A DNA stretch of 64,000 nucleotides from Anaerolineales bacterium (GTDB lineage Bacteria; Chloroflexota; Anaerolineae; Anaerolineales; Villigracilaceae), in assembly GCA_014860745.1 (NCBI GenBank), contig JACZJC010000059.1, positions 1-64,000 on the forward strand, written 5' to 3'. Of the stretch, positions 18,714 through 28,200 are shown piece after piece; position 1 is the first letter of the stretch; each line of letters begins with the position of its first letter. Under the pieces are notes generated by a model, which was not told the origin of the DNA, ran no database searches, and saw nothing but the letters and a program-made list of their open reading frames with translations. Position numbers and translations under genes: made by a program.

Positions 18714-19703
18714 TCATGCGGGTGGCGTGGAATCTTTATCTTCCGATAAATCGATGAACACATCTTCGAGGACAGGCGGCACAACGCGGAGTTCTGCCAC
18801 GCGACCGCCTTCGCCTCCAATCGCGGACTTCAACCTGCGGATGACATCCCGCGCCTTATCGTCACGGACGCGGATGTGCAACCGATCGCCAAAAGCCTGA
18901 ACATCTTCAACATCCACATCCCTGTGCGCAACATGGCGAAGCACATCCAGCGGCGAGCCGCGTAATTCAAGGATGCGGCCATTAAGTTTCGAACGAAGCG
19001 CGGACGGCGTATCTTCAGCGATGATCCTTCCGTTTTTCATAAATCCAACGCGGTGACAGCGCGAGGCTTCATCCATATAGGGAGTGGTGATGATGACAGA
19101 GACGCCCTCACCCCTATCCCCTCTCCCAGAGGGAGAGGGGGAAATAGCAACCAACTTGATAACGAGTTGCCAAAAGTCTTGCCGGGTGACAGGATCGACG
19201 CCTGTTGTTGGCTCATCCAATAAAAGCAGGCGCGGGCGAGTGACCAGCGCGGACGCCAGGCCAAGCTTCTGCTTCATGCCGCCGGAAAGAAGTCCGGCGC
19301 GGCGGTCTTTGAAATCAGCAAGCCCGACGAATTCCAGGATCTCCATCGAGCGCGGCAGCCATTCGGTTTGAGAAAGACCACGCACTTCGGCAAAGAAGCG
19401 GATATTTTCCAGAACGCTCAAATCCTCGTACATGGAAAACCTTTGCGAAAGATATCCGATCTGTGAACGGACCTGTTCCACCTGCTTCAACACGTCAAAC
19501 CCACAGACGTTGATCTCGCCTGCCGATGGCACCAGCGCGCCAACGAGCAAACGCATGGTGGTTGTCTTGCCTGCGCCGTCCGAGCCTACGAGACCATAGA
19601 CTTCGCCGGGCTTCACGTGAAGTGAAACACCATCGACGGCATGGTTATTTCCAAAATGCTTGTGTATATCAGTTGCCTGAACGAGATAATTTGTCATCTT
19701 CAA
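18714..19703 (-). CDS. ABC transporter ATP-binding protein
   Basis: Walker A GSDGAGKTT, LLSGGMKQKLGLA, LLLLDEPTTGVDP; contains an in-frame repeat-derived insertion. Confidence 0.95.
   Translation of the reverse strand: MKMTNYLVQATDIHKHFGNNHAVDGVSLHVKPGEVYGLVGSDGAGKTTTMRLLVGALVPSAGEINVCGFDVLKQVEQVRSQIGYLSQRFSMYEDLSVLENIRFFAEVRGLSQTEWLPRSMEILEFVGLADFKDRRAGLLSGGMKQKLGLASALVTRPRLLLLDEPTTGVDPVTRQDFWQLVIKLVAISPSPSGRGDRGEGVSVIITTPYMDEASRCHRVGFMKNGRIIAEDTPSALRSKLNGRILELRGSPLDVLRHVAHRDVDVEDVQAFGDRLHIRVRDDKARDVIRRLKSAIGGEGGRVAELRVVPPVLEDVFIDLSEDKDSTPPA
19104..19142. repeat. palindromic CCCTCTCCC...GGGAGAGGG repeat inserted in an ORF
   Basis: CCCTCACCCCTATCCCCTCTCCCAGAGGGAGAGGGGGA; related copy at 31985-32020. 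Confidence 0.8.
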
Positions 19704-20179
19704 TTCTCGCTGAATTTTATTGGGTGCAGGATCACAAACGCTTCTGTTCTTCCCAATTCTTCCAACTGTCCGCGGCTTGGATGTCTGGGAAACCCATGCA
19801 CTTTTTCCATGATCAAACCAACCATAAGCGGATGTCGCTGGAGGCGAATCTCCAAAAAATCAGCAAATTTTGACGGGTCTGTTACAACCTTGGCCATGCC
19901 TTGAAATCGTTTCGCACCCACGCGAACTTCAACCTGCGGACATGATTGGATGTTCCGTACCCAATCTGCTTTTGTCCCGCGCGCCGCGCCGACATAGTAA
20001 TCATCACCGATCAATTCATATTGAAGAGGAGTCACCCGCTTCCTGCCTGACCTGCGGCCTGTTGTTTCCAAAAGGAGAATGATCCTGCCGATGAACGATC
20101 CCAACCCGATAGCATACAGCAAGCGATGAATCTTCTGGATATTTTTCATCTTTGACCAATCAAATGCAACGGGTTTCAT
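19700..20179 (-). CDS. deazaflavin (F420)-dependent nitroreductase-family protein (DUF385)
   Basis: LETTGRRSGRKRVTPLQYELIGDDYYVGAARGTKADWVRNIQSCPQVEVRVG. Confidence 0.88.
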   Translation of the reverse strand: MKPVAFDWSKMKNIQKIHRLLYAIGLGSFIGRIILLLETTGRRSGRKRVTPLQYELIGDDYYVGAARGTKADWVRNIQSCPQVEVRVGAKRFQGMAKVVTDPSKFADFLEIRLQRHPLMVGLIMEKVHGFPRHPSRGQLEELGRTEAFVILHPIKFSEN

Positions 20180-20216
20180 GGCATGTTCCTTTTCAATCTA
20201 GTGGAAGGCCAGGATT

Positions 20217-20245
20217 GGTCGAAAGTCAAAGGTCGAAGGTCGAAC
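20217..20245. repeat. left GTCAAAG-type repeat flanking the four-helix-bundle gene
   Basis: GGTCGAAAGTCAAAGGTCGAAGGTCGAAC. Confidence 0.7.
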
Positions 20246-20248
20246 AAA

Positions 20249-20659
20249 TTAGGCTTCATATTCAGAGGTCTCATCTGAAATGCAGCGTTGACGAGGATTG
20301 GATTCCAGATATTTTATAAAATTGGCAATCTGTCGTGAGCAGGTTTGGGCTATCACGAAGGTTTCCTTGAACTGTTCTTCTGTTATATATTTTTGATCAA
20401 GGGCAATATAAAGTTGCGCCCTTACTTCACCAGCCGAGGCCCTCGCCATACCAAGGAAATTAATAAATTGCACATCCGTACGGCTTTCAAAGCCTTCGGC
20501 AATATTACTCATCACAGAAACACTCGCACGACGAATTTGATCACGCAAGCCAAAGTCACGATTAAATCCCTGGTGATTGGTATGAGCATAAACTGCATTC
20601 GTTAATTGTCGCGCGGTTTTCCATGCTTCAATATCTTCAAATTGAGTAATCCCGGGCAT
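20249..20659 (-). CDS. four helix bundle protein (23S rRNA intervening-sequence protein/S23 family)
   Basis: FEDIEAWKTARQLTNAVY...FGLRDQIRRASVSVMSNIAEGFESRTDVQFINFLGMARASAGEVRAQL. Confidence 0.93.
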   Translation of the reverse strand: MPGITQFEDIEAWKTARQLTNAVYAHTNHQGFNRDFGLRDQIRRASVSVMSNIAEGFESRTDVQFINFLGMARASAGEVRAQLYIALDQKYITEEQFKETFVIAQTCSRQIANFIKYLESNPRQRCISDETSEYEA

Positions 20660-20666
20660 ATCTTTT

Positions 20667-20697
20667 CCTTTGACTTTGGACTTTAGACCTTCGACTC
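20667..20697. repeat. right GTCAAAG-type repeat, inverted relative to the left copy
   Basis: CCTTTGACTTTGGACTTTAGACCTTCGACTC; reverse complement GAGTCGAAGGTCTAAAGTCCAAAGTCAAAGG. Confidence 0.7.
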
Positions 20698-21999
20698 TTA
20701 TTTGAAAACCACATCCGCCGGCATACCGATCTTCAGCTTCGCTTCGGGGTCCTGCACACTCAGCTTGATCGCGAAGACAGTGGAACTGCGGCCTTCCACG
20801 GTTTGTACGTTGCGCGGGGTGAATTCGGCTTTATCTGCTATTTGAACGACCGTAGCGGTGAATATTTCGCCGGGGAAGGAATCCACGCTCACTTCGGCGG
20901 CCTGCCCAAGTGAAAGTTCACCGTATCGGTTTTCAGGGACGTAGACGGTGATGGTCAATTCACTGAGCTGGCCAAGGATAAAGGCGGTTGCGCCGGGTTG
21001 AACGAATTCACCGGCTTCCACATTGCGGGTGAGAACAACGCTGTCAATGGGGGCGGAAATGGTCAGCTTTTTGATCTGGGTGTCGATCAAATCAAGGCTT
21101 GCCTGAGCCTGTTCAACCGCCCTCTTCGCCTGTTCCAGCGAGTTGAAGGCCGTTACAACGCTGGGAGAATCCGCGCCGGTTTGCAGCGAGAGCAGGCGGG
21201 CGTAAGCGGCATCGTGGCGCTGCTGGGCAACGAGCACTTGTCCACGCGCATATTCGACATCGTCAGCTTCATCTGTGTTGAACAGGTCGTTGTAATCCTC
21301 TTCGGCCTTGTCGAGTTCTTCAAGGGCGAGATCGTAGTAGTCCTGAGCGGCATCCAGCAAGTCCCCACTATCGGCGGCGTTGCTGGCTTGATCTTTAACC
21401 TGCTCTGCAATGATGAAAGCTGCGCGGGCTTCGGTAAGCCGCTTTTCGGCAGCAAGGTAGTCGGAATTTTTCAAGTCGGTGATGACTTGATCAAACTGGG
21501 CGAGAGCATCTTCAACATCTTGTTGGGCGGCATCCAACTCGACCTGGGCAGCGGCGATTTGCGCATCCTGCGCGACATACCAATTGGGCTGGTCGAATTC
21601 ACTGGGAGCGGAAGCCTGCCAATCCTTTGCGCGCTGGGTGGCTTGTGAAGCCAGCGCGGCTTGCAGGGTTTGATCATATTTTGTCTGTGCAGACGCGAGA
21701 GCGGCGTTGGCAGAGTCAACTGCAGCGGCGGCAACTGTCCGTTGGGCAGCCAGCAGGCTCGGGTCCAGACGAAGAAGCGGAGCATTTTTCGAAACAGATT
21801 GTCCTTCGTCAGCAAGGACTTCGGTCACCCTGCCGGCGAGTTCTGGCGCAATGTTGACTTGAGTCGCTTCGATCGTGCCTGAGGCGGTTAAGGCGCCGTT
21901 TTCATCGCCTGCGGCTTGTGTGATGATGAAGTATGCGCTCACGATCACAAGCAAGGCAACCACGATGATTGCAGGAAGCGGGGGGCGTCTGTGGTTCAT
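20698..21999 (-). CDS. HlyD-family efflux periplasmic adaptor
   Basis: Single N-terminal TM, ASGTIEATQVNIAPELAGRVTEVLADEGQSVSKNAPLLRLD, long coiled coil, biotinyl-lipoyl-like halves. Confidence 0.92.
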   Translation of the reverse strand: MNHRRPPLPAIIVVALLVIVSAYFIITQAAGDENGALTASGTIEATQVNIAPELAGRVTEVLADEGQSVSKNAPLLRLDPSLLAAQRTVAAAAVDSANAALASAQTKYDQTLQAALASQATQRAKDWQASAPSEFDQPNWYVAQDAQIAAAQVELDAAQQDVEDALAQFDQVITDLKNSDYLAAEKRLTEARAAFIIAEQVKDQASNAADSGDLLDAAQDYYDLALEELDKAEEDYNDLFNTDEADDVEYARGQVLVAQQRHDAAYARLLSLQTGADSPSVVTAFNSLEQAKRAVEQAQASLDLIDTQIKKLTISAPIDSVVLTRNVEAGEFVQPGATAFILGQLSELTITVYVPENRYGELSLGQAAEVSVDSFPGEIFTATVVQIADKAEFTPRNVQTVEGRSSTVFAIKLSVQDPEAKLKIGMPADVVFK

Positions 22000-22025
22000 G
22001 GGGAATCTCCTTTAAATTTCTGAAA

Positions 22026-23153
22026 TTAATCGAGTCGTTTGCGGAAACGCAGGGCGGCGGCGGTCATGATGCCGACTGCAAAGAGGGACATGGCCAACAC
22101 ATCGGTTTGGATCATGTCGAGGCTGACGCCCTTGAGCAGAAGCGAGCGGATGATGACGAGGTAGTAACGCAGAGGCATGAGATAGGAAAGCCATCTTAAG
22201 AACGTGGGCATGGCTTCTAATGGAAAGAAAAAGCCCGAAAGGAAAATACTCGGCAGAAGGGTCATCCAAACCGTGAGCATGGCTTCCTGCTGGGTATTGG
22301 CGATGGTGGATGCAAACAAGCCGATGCCGAGACCGGTGATGAGGAAGACGATGGAGAGGACGATGATCAAGCCGAGGTCGCCGCGGATGGGCATTCCAAA
22401 CCACCAGTGACCGACGGCCAGCACCTCGATGGTATTAAAAAAGCCAAGGATGACATACGGCATCAACTTGCCGACAATCAATTCCCATGGGCGGATGGGG
22501 GTAACGATGAGTTGTTCAATTGTCCCGCGCTCCCGCTCGCGGACAACGGATGTGGCAGTCAGGATGGCGGCAATCGCATACAGGATCATGCCGATCACGC
22601 CGGGGATCATGAAGTGCGCACTGATCAGGTCGGGGTTGTACCAAACCGTGGTGCGGACTTCGACCGGTGGCCGTACTCGAAGATTCGACCCTGTGCGTGC
22701 GAATCGTTCCGTCAGTATCTCGGTGGCATGTGCCTGGCTGATCAGTTGTGCAGCCGAAAGCGCAGTGGAGGCGCTGGTCGGGTCGGAGCCGTCGAGGATG
22801 AAGGCAACCTGGGCATTTCCCGCGCTCAGATTCTGAGCATAGTCCGGCGGAATGATGACTGCTGCCCGCGCATCGCCGGCAGAGATCAAGGCTTCGATAT
22901 CCGCCTCAGAGTCGACCGTATAGGCAATCCGAAAATAATCGGCGGCACGGTAGGAATCCAACAGGGCACGTGATTCGGGGCTGCGGCTCCGGTCAACCAC
23001 AGCCAGCGGGATGTTGCGTACATCGTTGGTAGCCGAATACCCGAGCAGGAACAACTGCATGATCGGGATGACCAGGATCATGATCAGAGTCCGCGTATCG
23101 CGAAAAATTTGAATGAATTCCTTGCGGATGATGGACATTAAGCGTGAGTTCAT
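22026..23153 (-). CDS. ABC-2-type transporter permease
   Basis: IIRKEFIQIFRDTRTLIMILVIPIMQLFLLGY; multiple TM. Confidence 0.93.
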   Translation of the reverse strand: MNSRLMSIIRKEFIQIFRDTRTLIMILVIPIMQLFLLGYSATNDVRNIPLAVVDRSRSPESRALLDSYRAADYFRIAYTVDSEADIEALISAGDARAAVIIPPDYAQNLSAGNAQVAFILDGSDPTSASTALSAAQLISQAHATEILTERFARTGSNLRVRPPVEVRTTVWYNPDLISAHFMIPGVIGMILYAIAAILTATSVVRERERGTIEQLIVTPIRPWELIVGKLMPYVILGFFNTIEVLAVGHWWFGMPIRGDLGLIIVLSIVFLITGLGIGLFASTIANTQQEAMLTVWMTLLPSIFLSGFFFPLEAMPTFLRWLSYLMPLRYYLVIIRSLLLKGVSLDMIQTDVLAMSLFAVGIMTAAALRFRKRLD

Positions 23154-23767
23154 ACGGGCTCCTTTATAACGCCGTGCATGTAAATATCCACATAGGCATC
23201 GAGTGCATTTTTCGGCATGAATTTATTGAGAACAGAATTGGCAATGATCATGTCTGTGATAATGTATGAAAGAACCATGCCGATAAAAGAGCGCATCAGG
23301 AGTACGGGATGGATGATGCGCAGGTTTTTTTTCGTTTTCACAAGCTTTTCAAAAACGGGCAGGATCTTCGGCGCAATTTCCTTGATCAGCGCCGCGCCGT
23401 GACTCCCGTTAAATTCGACGATCTCGATCAACATCAGTTTGACGTAATACGGCTGAGAGGTCAGTTCCTTGATGACAACCCTCGCCGCATTGCCAAGAAA
23501 TTCATCCATCGTCTCCCCTTCCGTATCAACGATGACCGGCAGGAGTTTTTTATATGGATGCTTGTCTACAATGATGGCTTCGAAAATCTCATCCTTGCTC
23601 TTGAAGTGGTTATAGATGCCGCCAAGCGCAAGCCCCGCATGTTCCGCGATCTGGCGCATGGAGGTGCCATGATACCCATTCTCCATAAACAACTCGATGG
23701 CAGCGTCTTCAATTTGCAGACGGGTGGTCTCGCCCTTCTTCAGTGCATCTTTCAACTTTGCAGGCAT
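23150..23767 (-). CDS. TetR/AcrR-family transcriptional regulator
   Basis: TRLQIEDAAIELFMENGYHGTSMRQIAEHAGLALGGIYNHFKSKDEIF. Confidence 0.95.
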   Translation of the reverse strand: MPAKLKDALKKGETTRLQIEDAAIELFMENGYHGTSMRQIAEHAGLALGGIYNHFKSKDEIFEAIIVDKHPYKKLLPVIVDTEGETMDEFLGNAARVVIKELTSQPYYVKLMLIEIVEFNGSHGAALIKEIAPKILPVFEKLVKTKKNLRIIHPVLLMRSFIGMVLSYIITDMIIANSVLNKFMPKNALDAYVDIYMHGVIKEPV

Positions 23768-23791
23768 GGCTTCCTTCTTATTGGAAAAATG

Positions 23792-23805
23792 AACGAACGT
23801 TCGTT
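23792..23805. promoter_or_regulatory. candidate TetR operator
   Basis: Perfect palindrome AACGAACGTTCGTT between the divergent TetR and MFS genes. Confidence 0.65.
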
Positions 23806-23903
23806 TTTATTTTAGACCAACCCAAGGATTTTTGTCAAGAACTTTCTTAAACAAGTTTTTCCAGGAACAGGGCGGCAAATATCCAATAAGGTAAAATCCA
23901 TTT

Positions 23904-25154
23904 ATGCTCTCCCCCCTCGAACAAAATATACGGAAAAATCTAAAGCACAATCTCACCGTCAACCTTTGGGATGGCGGCTTGTTTGGCGCGGCGCTTGGCT
24001 TCGCCTCCTTCAGCACCATCCTGCCGCTCTTCGTCGCCTCCATGACCGACTCCGCGACATTGATCGGCCTTGTGCCTGCCATCCATTCCGCTGGCTGGTT
24101 GTTTCCCCAGCTATTTACGGCAGGCCATGTCTCCCGCCTGCGCCAATACAAGCGCACTGTCTTGATGATGACCATCCATGAGCGCATCCCATTTTTGGGA
24201 TTCGCCATCGTTGCGTTGCTGCTGCCATTTATCGGTTTGAATGCGGGTCTCCTTCTCACCATGTTCCTTCTCACCTGGCAGGGACTAGGCGGCGGTGTGA
24301 CCGCCAACGCCTGGACCTCGATGATCTCCAAGATTATGCCGCCCGATTCGCGCGGCACGTTTTTTGGGATGCAGGCCGGGCTGGCGAACCTCTTCATCAG
24401 CATTTCCGCCATCGGAGCTGGATACCTGCTCGATTACCTCGCCTCTCCCCTCGACTTTGCAGCCTGCTTCTTCCTAGCAAGCTTTTTCTTCACCCTGTCA
24501 TGGTTCGCGCTCGCGCTCACACGCGAACCCGAAGATACTGAAAAGGTCATCCCGGAGCGAAAGACTCACTTCTGGGTTGCCGCAAAAAAAGTTCTGGGCA
24601 AGGACCGAAACTTCAACTGGTTCCTCGCGGCGCGCTTCCTCTCCCAATTTGCCACGATGGGCTTTTCGTTCTACATCATCTACGCCTTGCGCCGCTTTGA
24701 CATGACCCCGGTCATTGCGGGCTATCTCACCGCCACACTCACCATTTCGCAAACCGTGGCAAACATCAGCATGGGCTGGATCGGCGACCGCATTGGTCAT
24801 CGCGCCATGCTCATCCTCGGTGCATTTGCGGCCTTGCTCAGCGCTGTCCTCGCATGGAACGCAGCTTCCATCTCATGGTTTTATCCGATCTTCATTCTCA
24901 CAGGTCTCGCCAACGTCTCCATCTGGACCATCGGCATCGCCATGACCGTGGATTTCGGCACCGAAGCCGAACGACCCATGTATATCGGCCTCTCGCAAAC
25001 CCTCACCGCTCCCGCCACCATCATCGCCCCCATCATCGGCGGCTGGATCGTGGACAGCGCCGGCTTCATCCCGACGTTTATAATTTCAACCATGCTATCT
25101 GTTGTAATGATCGCGATCCTAATCTTCATGGTCAAAGACCCGCGCAAGATTTAA
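23904..25154 (+). CDS. MFS transporter
   Basis: Approximately 12 TM, MFS layout (WIGDRIGHRAMLILGA). Confidence 0.92.
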   Translation: MLSPLEQNIRKNLKHNLTVNLWDGGLFGAALGFASFSTILPLFVASMTDSATLIGLVPAIHSAGWLFPQLFTAGHVSRLRQYKRTVLMMTIHERIPFLGFAIVALLLPFIGLNAGLLLTMFLLTWQGLGGGVTANAWTSMISKIMPPDSRGTFFGMQAGLANLFISISAIGAGYLLDYLASPLDFAACFFLASFFFTLSWFALALTREPEDTEKVIPERKTHFWVAAKKVLGKDRNFNWFLAARFLSQFATMGFSFYIIYALRRFDMTPVIAGYLTATLTISQTVANISMGWIGDRIGHRAMLILGAFAALLSAVLAWNAASISWFYPIFILTGLANVSIWTIGIAMTVDFGTEAERPMYIGLSQTLTAPATIIAPIIGGWIVDSAGFIPTFIISTMLSVVMIAILIFMVKDPRKI

Positions 25155-25253
25155 GAGCACCAAACATCCCTATTCCAAATCATGTGGGTGGACAATAAAA
25201 TAGAGATAAGGGGTAAAATAAGTATTAATTGCAAAGATCAGTGGAGCGAGAAA

Positions 25254-28200
25254 ATGCCAGGGAAAACACCATCTAAAAGCAATAAGGTCAAGGCGAAGCC
25301 AACTCCCAAAAAGCCCGCGCCAAAAATGGACGTGGACAAAATCCGCGCGCTGGAAGAGCAGATTGCCCATCGTGAAGTGGAAATTTCCCGTTTATCCAGT
25401 GAAAACCAGCTTCTAATTAAAGAAACAGAACAACACGCCACCGAATTGCAGATCATCAATAATATTGGCCAAATCTTAACTGAAGATCTCGATCTAAACA
25501 GCACACTTGAACGTGTTGGTGAAAGAATGCGCGATGTGCTAAGTCTTGATCATATTGGCATAATTGTTCTGGACCCGAAAACTGGCCATGAAATGTCACG
25601 CTATTTTTATAGCAAAACCTACGCTTATGATTATATGTCCTTCGACAAATTTAAGATTCGTATGCGACTCTCTGCAAGGGGTGGAGGTAGATCCTGGATC
25701 GTAAACACTAATGCTGCAAAGAGTTGGCGCAAATTTGGAGAGGATATAGAAGCCCCAAAATCCTTTGTGGCACTCCCCCTACTAGCAGGTAAGGAATTGA
25801 TCGGCGGCATTCTCTTTGCAGATTTCGAAAAGGAGAATGCTTTTACTGATCTATCAATCAATATGGTTGAAACCATCGCGTCCAACATGGGAACCGCCAT
25901 TCAAAATGTCCGTCTCTTCGATGAGACCCAGCGTCTGCTCAAAGAGACTGAACAACGCGCCACCGAACTGCAGATCATCAACAATATCGGGCAAACGCTG
26001 ACTGAAGGCGGCGATTTGGAGAGTATGATCCAACGCGTGGGCGAAAGAATACAGGAAGCGTTGAACGTCAACAACATTATCATTTCCATTTTCGATAAAG
26101 AGACTGAACGCATCATTGCGAACTATATGGTTCGTAATGGCGAGCAGACTACCCTTTCGAAAGAAGATTTTAACATGCATGCCATTAAGATAATGATGCG
26201 CGCTTCTGCCAGACGGGGGGGCGTTTCATGGGTAATCAAAGATGACGAAGTGGAAAAATTCTGGCATAGATGGCGGGGTTCAATTGGCGATGATGTTCCA
26301 AAATCGGTGGTCGTGCTCCCCCTATTGGCAGGCAGAGAAGTGATTGGAGGAATCTCCCTTGCAGATTATGAAAAAGAGAATGCCTTCACTGATCTTTCTT
26401 TAAATCTACTTGAAACCATCGCATCCAATATGGGAACTGCCGTTCAAAATGTACGTCTCTTCGACGAGACCCAGCGCCTGCTCAAAGAGACCGAACAACG
26501 CGCCACCGAGTTACAGATCATCAACAACATAGGACAAACACTGACCGAAGGTCTCGATTTGAATAGTACACTCGAACGCGTGGGCGAAAGATTGCGCGAA
26601 GTGCTTGACGTTAAAGCTCTAGGTATTGTTGCATTTGATCCACAAGCAGGTCTGGCGATCTCGAATTACATTTACCATTATGGCAGACGGATTATTCCTC
26701 AGCGTTTTTCAATGAGCAACTACAAATACAGTATGCGTTTTGCATTGAAGGTGGGCAGCAAGCCTTGGGTCGTAAATAGCGATGTCGAACGATATTGGAA
26801 AAAATTTGGCACAGATATTCTGACAGAGTGGACTGAAATCCCAAAAGCTTTTGTGATAGTGCCAATGCTTGCAGGCAGGGAATTGGTCGGCAGTATCACC
26901 ATTGCTGATTATGAAAATGAGAATGCCTTCTTCAATCTACCACTCAATCTATTGGAGACCATCGCCTCCAATATGGGTACCGCCATTCAAAACGTCCGTC
27001 TCTTTGATGAAACCCAACGCCTTCTCAAAGAGACCGAGCAACGTGCCACCGAATTGCAGATCGTCAACAACATCGGACAGACACTCTCAGAAGGTCTTGA
27101 TCTGAGCACCACGCTTGAGCGTGTGGGTGACAGATTGCGCGAAGCGCTCAAGATCGAGAGTATTGGCATTATCGCAAATGATATACGGACAGGTCTTGTA
27201 ATCTCAGCGTTTGTCTATCTCAAGGGCAAACGAGTTATTCCTGACCGTTATTCATTAAGTAAGAATATGTTGTTTATGCGTTTCGTTGAAAGAACGGGGG
27301 GCAAACCTGTAGTAATTAACACGAATGTCGAAAAGAATTGGCGGAAATTTTTAGCGGATTCTCCAGAGTGGGCTGAGATTCCCAAAGCATTTGTGATGGT
27401 ACCCTTGCTAGCAGGCGGAGAGTTGGTTGGCAGTATCACCATCCCTGATTATGAAAGGGAAGATGTCTTTACGAATCTCCCTATCAACATGTTGGAAACC
27501 ATCGCATCCAACATGGGCACAGCCATCCAAAATGTGCGTCTCTTCGATGAGACCCAACATCTGCTCAAAGAGACCGAGCAACGCGCCACCGAATTACAGA
27601 TCATCAACAACATCGGGCAGACATTGACCGAAGGGCTTGACCTTCAAAGCACACTCGATCGTGTCGGTGATAGATTGCGCGAGATACTCAAAGTGGACAG
27701 CATAGGCATTGCTGCATTCGACCCAAAGAGTGATCGGGTCATTGCGCAGTATCTTTTCCATCATGGAGAAAGGCTTATTCCCGATCAGATCTCAACAGAA
27801 ATATCTAAATTCGCCATTCGTTTTGCAGCGAGATGGGGTGGCAGATCCTGGGTAGTTAACACGGATGCCGAAAAGTATTACCGAAAATTTGAACTTGTCG
27901 GACCGCCAAAGTCATTTGTAATGCTGCCATTGCTATCAGGGAAGGAGATCATTGGTGGTATTAGTATTGCCGATTATGAAAAAGAAAACGCCTTTACCAA
28001 CTTTCCAATTGGTATGTTGGAGACCATCTCATCCAATATGGGGACTGCCATTCAAAACGTGCGCCTCTTCGAAGAGACTCAACGCCTTTTCGAAGAGGCT
28101 GAAGAATCCCGCGCCGCCGCAGAGCAAGCCAACAAAGCCAAGAGCACCTTCCTTGCCAACATGAGTCACGAACTGCGCACGCCTCTCAATGCCATTATGG

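Noticed and set aside
20998-21648. 216-aa + strand ORF inside the HlyD adaptor gene
   Set aside because: Antisense of a coiled-coil gene; long open frames are expected from its codon bias.
25449-28080. Possible CRISPR-like periodic repeat
   Set aside because: The ~540-bp period is coding tandem GAF modules, not short repeats with unique spacers.
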